Shown piece after piece: positions 8,041 to 12,578 of a stretch of DNA of 12,578 nt. This stretch comes from Sulfurimonas sp. (GTDB lineage: Bacteria > Campylobacterota > Campylobacteria > Campylobacterales > Sulfurimonadaceae). Within the stretch, counting starts at the first letter, position 1. Every line of letters begins with the position of its first letter. Below the pieces are notes generated by a model. The model was not told the origin of the DNA, did no database searches, and saw only the letters and a list, made by a program, of their open reading frames with translations. The translations under genes and the position numbers were made by a program. Location of the stretch: contig JAMORM010000015.1 of the NCBI GenBank assembly GCA_027063585.1, positions 1 to 12,578 of the forward strand. Reading direction: 5' to 3'.

Positions 8041-8084
8041 AACTAATATTTACAATATGGATTTTACTATTTAGTCAGTCCTGA
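8037..8084 (+). pseudogene. 15-codon remnant of a secreted/membrane protein gene
   Basis: An ORF of only 15 codons (MKLIFTIWILLFSQS) starts in an ATGA overlap with the preceding methyltransferase and has its own AGGA site 7 bases upstream. This is the hallmark of a genuine downstream operon gene. The peptide is a lysine plus a hydrophobic core, like the start of a signal peptide. It then hits TGA, and the sequence after the stop does not continue as protein-like code (Lys/Asn/Ser-rich, soon another stop). I infer that the body of the gene was lost by deletion, but a stand-alone micro-peptide cannot be excluded. Confidence 0.45.
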
Positions 8085-8120
8085 AAAAACAAAAAATTAA
8101 TCAGAGCTGTAATCTTAATT
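8084..8120 (-). terminator. Probable terminator of the minus-strand operon
   Basis: Read on the minus strand, AATTAA (complement of 8115-8120) pairs with TTAATT (complement of 8095-8100) around a small inner CAG/CTG stem. A long T tract broken by one G (TTTTTTGTTTTTT) follows. The stem is imperfect and AT-rich. Its position just after the molybdoenzyme stub fits the end of that operon. Confidence 0.4.
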
Positions 8121-8128
8121 CCTCAACG

Positions 8129-8344
8129 CTACCATAACTTTAGCAGTAGCAAAAATAGTTGCAAATATTTCTCTCTTGCAGATGAAGCAACCTGTTTTTG
8201 AATATGAATACTTGCAAGTTCAGAGATCCCTTTTACACAAACTTTACCTTCATTGATTGGGTACTCTTTATCATCTTTAAGTTTGGATGCATCAAATACT
8301 AATTTACACCCAACAGCACAATACCCGCATATTGTTTTTATCAA
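8129..8344 (-). pseudogene. N-terminal stub of a molybdopterin oxidoreductase
   Basis: The 71-residue ORF opens with the [4Fe-4S]-binding N-terminal domain of a bis-MGD molybdo/tungsto-oxidoreductase (formate dehydrogenase / nitrate reductase family). It shows C6-G-Y-C9-A-V-G-C13 then, after INEG, K-V-C36-V-K38-G. Homology-like sequence stops near residue 50 (ISELASIHIQKQ), and the rest ends after a leucine-rich tail (LQLFLLLLKLW) that does not look like the family. Family members are usually several hundred residues, so most of the enzyme is missing. Translation would start at a TTG whose TTGA overlaps the stop of the preceding hydrolase gene, suggesting the intact ancestor was coupled to it. 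Without the Mo-binding domains it cannot be active. Confidence 0.7.
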
Positions 8345-9000
8345 AAAGTTATCTTTTTTTCTTCTTTAAATAATTCGATTGCTCTATCACCACTACAGTG
8401 GGTAGGTCTTGCACACTCAACACCCATTTCTATGAGAGAATCTATAGTATGTAATATTTTCTCATCACTACTTCTTAAGAGATGAAAACCACCCACAACA
8501 CACTTTATGTCTTTACCAATAACTTTTTGTGCAACTTTTGCAATATTTTCAATTCCAAAGTGTCCACAACCTGTTATAAGCGTACTTTCTTGTTTATCTA
8601 TTATGAGAGACTGCTCAGGAATCTCATCACCTAAAACTCCAGTTGTATAGAGATTTCCAAAAAGTTTTTGCGGTTTTTTTGTACAGACTACGACCTCTTT
8701 GACCAAAGTTTTTAAATCTTTAATCAAATGTTTTGAGAGAGAAGAGGGGACAAAGAGTGTAATATTTGGATTAAGCTCGATGATACTGTCTAATCCTCCA
8801 ATATGATCCCAATGAGAGTGTGTAATAAAAAGATACTTAATTTCTTTGACATCAACACCAAGAATCTCCATATTTTTCAAAAGAACACGCCCATTGCTAC
8901 CAGTATCAAAAAGAAGTTTGTACTCCTCTAGGTAGGCACTAAATCCCCAAAGAGATTGACATTTATTACATACCTTATAGTTGTCAAAAAGAATTTTCAT
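8341..9000 (-). CDS. Metallo-beta-lactamase-fold hydrolase (COG1237-like)
   Basis: A 219-residue cytoplasmic metallo-hydrolase. The metal motif H61-S-H63-W-D65-H66-I-G-G is intact. Further ligand candidates are H147 in TGCGHFGI, H173 in GGFHLL and H201 in PTHCSGD, the pattern of the group annotated as dihydropterin-aminobenzene 5'-phosphate synthase-like MBL proteins. The substrate is unknown. The N-terminus carries a small CxxC (C11-N-K-C14) not needed for the fold. AAGGA lies 9 bases before the ATG. The start overlaps the MFS gene by 17 bases and the end overlaps the molybdoenzyme stub, so all three were one translational unit. Such MBL proteins often occur near DIM/MinD gene clusters, which may explain its presence here. 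Confidence 0.85.
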   Translation of the reverse strand: MKILFDNYKVCNKCQSLWGFSAYLEEYKLLFDTGSNGRVLLKNMEILGVDVKEIKYLFITHSHWDHIGGLDSIIELNPNITLFVPSSLSKHLIKDLKTLVKEVVVCTKKPQKLFGNLYTTGVLGDEIPEQSLIIDKQESTLITGCGHFGIENIAKVAQKVIGKDIKCVVGGFHLLRSSDEKILHTIDSLIEMGVECARPTHCSGDRAIELFKEEKKITF

Positions 9001-10228
9001 GATTTCTATCCTTATAATTTTTTAATTGTAAACTTATTACTAAGCCTATAAACAAAAGTCCAATAGTTAAAAGGTATATAAGTTCATAACTCTCAAAACT
9101 TTTCAGTAAGAGGCCGCCAAGCACAGGAAAAAAGAGTCCAATCGAGCTGAGATTTGTCTGCACTGCAGTATAAATGGGGCGTTTTTCTTCTGGTGCTATT
9201 TCTATGATGAGATTCATTCCGCTGTTACCAAAACCATCAAGAGCAATACCATAAAGAAAAAATACAAGAGCATACAAATAGCTATTATGAGCAAAAAGAG
9301 CTACTCCAAACGCAGCTATCATAAAAAGAAAACTCAAAGAGAGCATTCGTTCATAGTTATTAATTTGCCTCCATAATAGAGAACTCCCTGCAATGCTTCC
9401 TAGCATCTGAACCAGTATAAATTCACCTAAAATCCAGCCAGTTAAAGTAACAGTACTTTTTGCTTCTAAGATTACAAAAGGGATAGAAAGATAACAAGCA
9501 AAACTTAAAAAAATAGCTAAAGTTTGCTTTTGCAGACGCTTATCTTCTTTAAATGTTGCAAAGGCATTTTTTATAAAAAGTCCGAAGTTTTTCTCTTTTT
9601 CTTGCACATTCTCTTTTAAAGGCTCATCATCAATAGTTACAAAAATAAAAAAACCAATTGACATAATAAAACTACTTACAATAAACAAATAAGCATAGTT
9701 CAGAGGTGCTTCAAAATGGCTCAAAACATACCCAGCAATACCACCACTGATGATAGAAGCAATAGAACCCGCTACCTGACGATTTGCCATCGTCTTTCCA
9801 CGATACGTTTTAGAAAAAAGTTTTGCCTGTAGCTCTTTAAAGTAGATAGCCCCAAAACCAGCAGAGAGGGAAAAACCAAAAAGTCCTAAGCCTATAAGAG
9901 CAAGTGTCAGCGTTTTGTCGGCATCTCCAATAAAATAGATACTCAAACCAATACTAAACCAAGAGAGCCAACGGAAGAAAAAGACCTTTTTCAAGTAAGG
10001 CAAAACTTTTTTGTAGCTTTGTGCATGAAACGCAGCATAGAGTTGCGTGAGGATAGCTCCGCCACGCAGCAAAGAAACAAACACACCAACAACAAGAGCA
10101 CTGTTACTAAAGTGTTCAATAATCAGTGGCAGAACAGTCGAGGGCTCTGCTATGGTAATAGCCAAAGAGAGAAAAAATGCATGGGCTACATTTTTATAGT
10201 TATTGGTTGGATTGTCTTGTTTATACAT
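8984..10228 (-). CDS. MFS transporter, substrate unknown
   Basis: A 414-residue major facilitator superfamily protein with about 12 hydrophobic segments in two halves and a charged central loop (DDEPLKENVQEKEKNF). Features of the family include the charged inter-helix motif around FSKTYRGKTMANRQVAGSIA. I start it at the ATG at 10228 (MYKQDNPTNNYKN), four bases after the preceding gene's stop. The longer frame to 10300 would add a non-membrane 24-residue tail overlapping that gene by 68 bases. Only a weak AAGAA site is present, so coupling to the upstream gene is likely. The substrate cannot be predicted. Its position between a Cys-rich permease and an MBL hydrolase hints at a metal- or cofactor-related cargo, but this is weak. 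Confidence 0.85.
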   Translation of the reverse strand: MYKQDNPTNNYKNVAHAFFLSLAITIAEPSTVLPLIIEHFSNSALVVGVFVSLLRGGAILTQLYAAFHAQSYKKVLPYLKKVFFFRWLSWFSIGLSIYFIGDADKTLTLALIGLGLFGFSLSAGFGAIYFKELQAKLFSKTYRGKTMANRQVAGSIASIISGGIAGYVLSHFEAPLNYAYLFIVSSFIMSIGFFIFVTIDDEPLKENVQEKEKNFGLFIKNAFATFKEDKRLQKQTLAIFLSFACYLSIPFVILEAKSTVTLTGWILGEFILVQMLGSIAGSSLLWRQINNYERMLSLSFLFMIAAFGVALFAHNSYLYALVFFLYGIALDGFGNSGMNLIIEIAPEEKRPIYTAVQTNLSSIGLFFPVLGGLLLKSFESYELIYLLTIGLLFIGLVISLQLKNYKDRNHENSF

Positions 10229-10232
10229 GATT

Positions 10233-11003
10233 TTATTCTTGCAATGATTTGAGATGTTTTTGCTGATTTTGTTTATCAATAGCATCAGGATCAAATTCAC
10301 AACATTCAGATATTGTTTTTTGTGGATATTTTATATAATAATATCCATTTCTAATAGTGTAAAAACCAAATATAATAACAGCAACAGCAGCAAGACGAAT
10401 CATAATATTTCTAAGTTTACCATTTTTATATATTCCAACAAAAAATCCCAAGCTAAAAAGAGCAGGTATAGTGCTGAGTCCAAAAACAAACATTACAAGT
10501 GCTCCGTAAATAGGGCTTGCTGTACTCGCTGCTGTAATGGCAAAAAAGTAAACTAAACCGCATGGAAGCAGACCATTTAGCATACCAAGAATAAAAAAAC
10601 TCCAAAGTGACTTCGTTTGCAACAACTCCCGAAAAGCTTTTGTGTACCAAGAATTAGTTGCAAATGAATGTTCAACAAGAGTTAAAAATTTGATTTTTCC
10701 AGAGAGTGAAAGTCCTGCAAGTATCATAAAAACACCTGCGATTATGAGCAACATTCCATTTGTAAAGTTATTAAAAGTAGCTACCCCTCCTAAAAATCCA
10801 AACATTGCTCCAAGAAGAGTATATGTAAAAATACGACCAAAAGAGTAGAGGAGATGAGCAAACGATTGTTTTGTTTTGCTCCATTGATCATCTATTTTTG
10901 TTGTACTATATGCGACAACGATACCGCCACACATACCAATACAGTGTCCAAATGAGCCTAAAAAAGCAATGGTTATAATTGAAATAAAATTTATAGAATC
11001 CAT
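10233..11003 (-). CDS. TauE/SafE-type membrane protein with transmembrane Cys motifs (COG2836-like)
   Basis: A 256-residue integral membrane protein of about six helices, different from the other TauE/SafE protein in the window. The first helix carries G-H20-C21-I-G-M24-C25-G-G and the fourth LLP147-C148-GLVY. This is the layout of the COG2836 / DsbD-transmembrane-like family, which occurs with copper and cytochrome-oxidase maturation genes. The Cys pair C25/C148 is reminiscent of CcdA/DsbD thiol relays, and C21-x3-C25 with H20 and M24 could also bind Cu+. The C-terminal tail contains a vicinal CC in ECCEFDPD. The ATG abuts the NosL-like stop (TAAATG), implying coupled translation. Reductant transfer or Cu delivery for the NosL-like protein is my inference. 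Confidence 0.8.
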   Translation of the reverse strand: MDSINFISIITIAFLGSFGHCIGMCGGIVVAYSTTKIDDQWSKTKQSFAHLLYSFGRIFTYTLLGAMFGFLGGVATFNNFTNGMLLIIAGVFMILAGLSLSGKIKFLTLVEHSFATNSWYTKAFRELLQTKSLWSFFILGMLNGLLPCGLVYFFAITAASTASPIYGALVMFVFGLSTIPALFSLGFFVGIYKNGKLRNIMIRLAAVAVIIFGFYTIRNGYYYIKYPQKTISECCEFDPDAIDKQNQQKHLKSLQE

Positions 11004-11483
11004 TTAAAAATCATTTTTAGCCGCTTCTACTACCCCATTAAAATCACTCACAATACCACCAAATTTTGCTGCAAATTTACTGGCTGTGTTTAGGGAAGAA
11101 AAAGCATACTTACTAATATGACTCATAGTCCCTTTTTTTGAAGAGCCAATGACATAAAAAGCTGTTTTTGCATTAATAAATTTCAATGAATTAGTATCGA
11201 CTACTTGTATGTTTTGTGGATGAACATGATTTTCTTCAATATCTGCTACAAGACAGTGTAAAGAACAATACTGTTTTTCTTTGCCATCAACAGTAGCTAT
11301 ATAATTTGTCTTATAAAACATAACAAGATTCATACCACAAACAATACAAGATTTCCTGTTATTTCCTTCTTGTATTAACTTTGCTTTTGAAGCAGGTACA
11401 CTCTGAAACATTGCTGCGTTTAATACACTAACAAAACCAATTACAAAAAATCCAACAAGAGATACTATAAAATTTTTACGCAT
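11004..11483 (-). CDS. NosL-like periplasmic copper-binding protein
   Basis: A 159-residue exported protein of the NosL family, whose characterised member delivers copper to nitrous oxide reductase. It has a Sec-type N-terminus (MRKNFIVSLVGFFVIGF) with a probable cut after VLNAA and no lipobox, unlike classical NosL lipoproteins. The metal motif C46-I-V-C49-G-M51 is followed by YIATVDGKEKQYC73SLHC77, the expected second Cys region. AAGGTAG lies 7 bases before the ATG. A consensus promoter sits just upstream, making it the first gene of the minus-strand operon. No nosZ is in the window, so it may serve another cuproenzyme or remain from a lost nos locus. Confidence 0.82.
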   Translation of the reverse strand: MRKNFIVSLVGFFVIGFVSVLNAAMFQSVPASKAKLIQEGNNRKSCIVCGMNLVMFYKTNYIATVDGKEKQYCSLHCLVADIEENHVHPQNIQVVDTNSLKFINAKTAFYVIGSSKKGTMSHISKYAFSSLNTASKFAAKFGGIVSDFNGVVEAAKNDF

Positions 11484-11509
11484 ACCACTACCTTTTTTAT
11501 TTATAAAGA

Positions 11510-11538
11510 ATTATATCGGTCATATGTTCATAAGTCAA
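11510..11538 (-). promoter_or_regulatory. Consensus sigma70 promoter of the NosL-like operon
   Basis: On the minus strand, TTGACT (complement of 11533-11538) and TATAAT (complement of 11510-11515) are separated by exactly 17 bases. The predicted start leaves a short leader of about 20 bases before the ATG at 11483, with an AAGGTAG site in it. This is the best promoter in the window. Confidence 0.7.
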
Positions 11539-11558
11539 TAGTAATTATCTATTTTTTA

Positions 11559-11570
11559 ATGATTAATCAT
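11559..11570. promoter_or_regulatory. 12-bp perfect palindrome upstream of the NosL-like promoter
   Basis: ATGATTAATCAT lies about 20 bases upstream of the -35 hexamer. It resembles a Crp/Fnr dyad but has only 2 bases between TGAT half-sites instead of 4, so it does not fit FNR. It may be an operator or chance in AT-rich DNA, and it coincides with the end of a decayed reading frame. Confidence 0.2.
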
Positions 11571-11856
11571 CTTTAACTTCACATCTCACCTCTTTATGAG
11601 TTACTGCTATGCACTAGTTTGCTGTAAGATGGCAATAAAGTTGCTGATCGGCAATTTTCACTACTAAATCATCCACTTCATCAGCAGAGAGAGCATTTCT
11701 CATCAACCATTTTTTTAACGGCTCTTGATTAAATTCTTCTCGTAAAATACTCATAAGTTCGGAAGATCTCATCCCTACAACCATTGCTTCTTCTTTTAGA
11801 TTTGCACCTTCATGAACAAGGGTTTCATTATTTTATAGAACAAGTCCCGTCGCCAT
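11563..11856 (-). pseudogene. Small unknown gene interrupted by two in-frame stop codons
   Basis: A single reading frame of 98 codons opens with MATGLVL (ATG at 11854-11856). It meets TAA at 11833-11835, continues with protein-like sequence (NNETLVHEGANLKEEAMVVG... through ...DEVDDLVVKIADQQLYCH), meets TAG at 11614-11616, and runs on as CIAVTHKEVRCEVKDD to TAA at 11563-11565. The middle 72 codons are open and acidic/amphipathic, without membrane segments. I do not recognise the family. The frame starts inside the 3' end of the broken DIM gene upstream, so it was probably the next gene in that operon. An internal start (MVVGM) could still give about 56 residues, so residual expression is possible. 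Confidence 0.5.
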
Positions 11857-12048
11857 TACTTTTTTGCAGTTTTCCCTGATGAAATAGTTCGACTGACTTT
11901 TCAACTGTTGGACTCTCTTGATCAAAATAAACATCAAGTCCAACCTTTAAAAAAATCCCCCCAACAGCTACAATTTTACCTTACCAAAATGAGCACCTCT
12001 TTTACTAAGATACCCAGAATTTTCATCTGTTGGAAATATTACTCTCAT
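11828..12048 (-). pseudogene. Broken second DIM (NifX/NifB-like) cluster-binding gene
   Basis: A well-formed start (TAGGAG 6 bases before ATG 12048) opens MRVIFPTDENSGYLSKRGAHFGK, the usual beginning of the dinitrogenase Fe-Mo cofactor-binding fold. The frame stops at TAG 11968-11970 after 26 codons. A different frame then encodes a C-terminal-like half, IVAVGGIFLKVGLDVYFD followed by QESPTVEKSVELFHQGKLQ, ending at TAA 11828-11830. Compared with a normal length of about 110-120 residues, roughly 45-50 central residues are missing and the frame is shifted, which fits an internal deletion. It follows the intact DIM gene by 9 bases, so the two were tandem paralogues. The family assignment of the two halves rests on motif memory, not a search. 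Confidence 0.6.
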
Positions 12049-12057
12049 TGCTTTCTC

Positions 12058-12399
12058 CTAAAACTGTTTTTGTAGTCTGTTTTGTTTATAAGCCTCATAT
12101 GCTTCTTTCACACTCATCTCACCTGCACCTGTATATAACTCAATACCAGTAGTTTTTAAGATTTTTAGTGCTTTTTCACCTGCTCCATTCCCGGTTATAA
12201 CAACATTAGCCCCTGCAGTTATCATTTTTTTAGATGATTGCCCACCAACACCATGCTCCATAGACTCCGTAGCACTATTATCAATTACTTTCAGTTTATC
12301 TGCTTCCTCATCATATACCAAAAACATCTCTGCTCTTCCAAATCTTGGATCCATTTGACTCTCCCAAATTTCACCTTTTGCTGTAAATACTATTTTCAT
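12058..12399 (-). CDS. DIM family (NifX/NifB-like) Mo-Fe cluster-binding protein
   Basis: A 113-residue soluble protein of the dinitrogenase iron-molybdenum cofactor family (RNase H-like fold). Nif homologues hold FeMo-co precursors, and the orange protein of Desulfovibrio holds a Mo-Cu cluster. Visible features are MKIVFTAKGE, the DPRFGRAEMFLVYD motif at 17-30 and the Gly-rich VVITGNGAGEKALKIL strand-helix. It lacks Cys and His clusters beyond one His (EHGVGGQSSK). I start at ATG 12399, with AAAGG 9 bases upstream. An ATG at 12408 would overlap that site and add three residues. It follows the MinD-like ATPase stop by one base. A role in Mo/Cu or Fe-S cluster assembly outside nitrogenase is likely. 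Confidence 0.82.
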   Translation of the reverse strand: MKIVFTAKGEIWESQMDPRFGRAEMFLVYDEEADKLKVIDNSATESMEHGVGGQSSKKMITAGANVVITGNGAGEKALKILKTTGIELYTGAGEMSVKEAYEAYKQNRLQKQF

Positions 12400-12400
12400 C

Positions 12401-12577
12401 TTATACATCCTTTAAAATATTTTTTATATTTTCCCAACTCAATTCAATCTGCTTTGCTATTTCGCAATTTTCATCAAATTCAACTATTGGTTTTGCTACG
12501 CTTAGTGCTTTTGTAAAGTTTTCATCATAAGCAAGTGAAGCTAATAATTGTACATTTTCACTTGAAAGATACTCTCT
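12401..12577 (-). CDS. C-terminus of a MinD/Mrp-type P-loop ATPase (partial)
   Basis: The last 58 codons of a gene that continues past the right edge of the window. The sequence reads EYLSSENVQLLASLAYDENFTKALSVAKPIVEFD, with the tail IAKQIELSWENIKNIL. It matches the closing helices of MinD-like ATPases, especially the ferredoxin-containing type found with DIM proteins (a pattern like 'lg.ipyd..f..a...gkpive.d...e....i...w..i'). The Walker motifs and any 4Fe-4S domain would lie outside the window, so the call rests on this tail and on the DIM gene starting one base later. It would be the ATP-driven metal or cluster loader for the DIM proteins. Confidence 0.6.
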   Translation of the reverse strand, partial: REYLSSENVQLLASLAYDENFTKALSVAKPIVEFDENCEIAKQIELSWENIKNILKDV

Positions 12578-12578
12578 A

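Noticed and set aside
8082..8136. TGA at 8082-8084 as a selenocysteine or read-through codon
   Set aside because: The downstream frame is a short Lys/Asn/Ser-rich run ending quickly; no SECIS-like stem is evident and the peptide resembles no selenoprotein.
8984..10300. Longer MFS start at 10300
   Set aside because: It would add an atypical 24-residue N-terminus overlapping the upstream gene; the ATG at 10228 fits the spacing and the first helix.

Overview
The window looks like a chromosomal segment of a Campylobacterota (Epsilonproteobacteria) bacterium, probably a Sulfurimonas- or Sulfurovum-like sulfur/nitrogen chemolithotroph. This is inferred from the AT-rich, tightly packed genes, the amt-glnK-amt arrangement, the Nfu, flavoprotein, rubredoxin and NosL-type genes, and AAGGA-type ribosome binding sites. 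No rRNA or marker gene is present to fix the taxon.

Left part, + strand (1-3808): an ammonium-acquisition block of amt (with signal peptide), the PII regulator glnK, and a second, divergent amt. Hairpins separate each pair. A TonB energy-transducing protein follows the second amt by 6 bases. Middle, - strand (3810-5602): a Na+/phosphate cotransporter-family gene followed by a 56-residue rubredoxin. The rubredoxin stop lies one base from the tonB stop, so the two transcription units converge. A 183-base divergent control region (5603-5785) carries a perfect TTAAC-N4-GTTAA palindrome of the Crp/Fnr type and promoter-like hexamers.

From 5786 to 8084, + strand: an apparent operon of an Nfu-type Fe-S carrier, a flavin-reductase-like flavoprotein, a TauE/SafE membrane protein and an ICMT/PEMT-like membrane methyltransferase. 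It ends in a 15-codon remnant of a further secreted or membrane protein. Right part, - strand (12578 down to 8129): the C-terminus of a MinD/Mrp-type ATPase, an intact DIM (NifX/NifB-like Mo-Fe cluster binding) protein, a broken second DIM gene and a broken small unknown gene. A consensus sigma70 promoter then drives a NosL-like copper-binding protein, a Cys-containing TauE/SafE-type membrane protein, an MFS transporter, a metallo-beta-lactamase-fold hydrolase and the N-terminal stub of a molybdopterin oxidoreductase.

The left two thirds is ordinary housekeeping: nitrogen, phosphate, Fe-S and redox functions. The right third is accessory metal and cofactor biology undergoing decay. Four broken or truncated genes lie in about 4 kb, two of them back to back at 8037-8344, which looks like a deletion or recombination junction. 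The most interesting untested idea is that the MinD-DIM-DIM-small-protein module, next to copper-handling genes and a molybdoenzyme stub, is a relic of a Mo/Cu cluster system comparable to the 'orange protein' systems of sulfate reducers.
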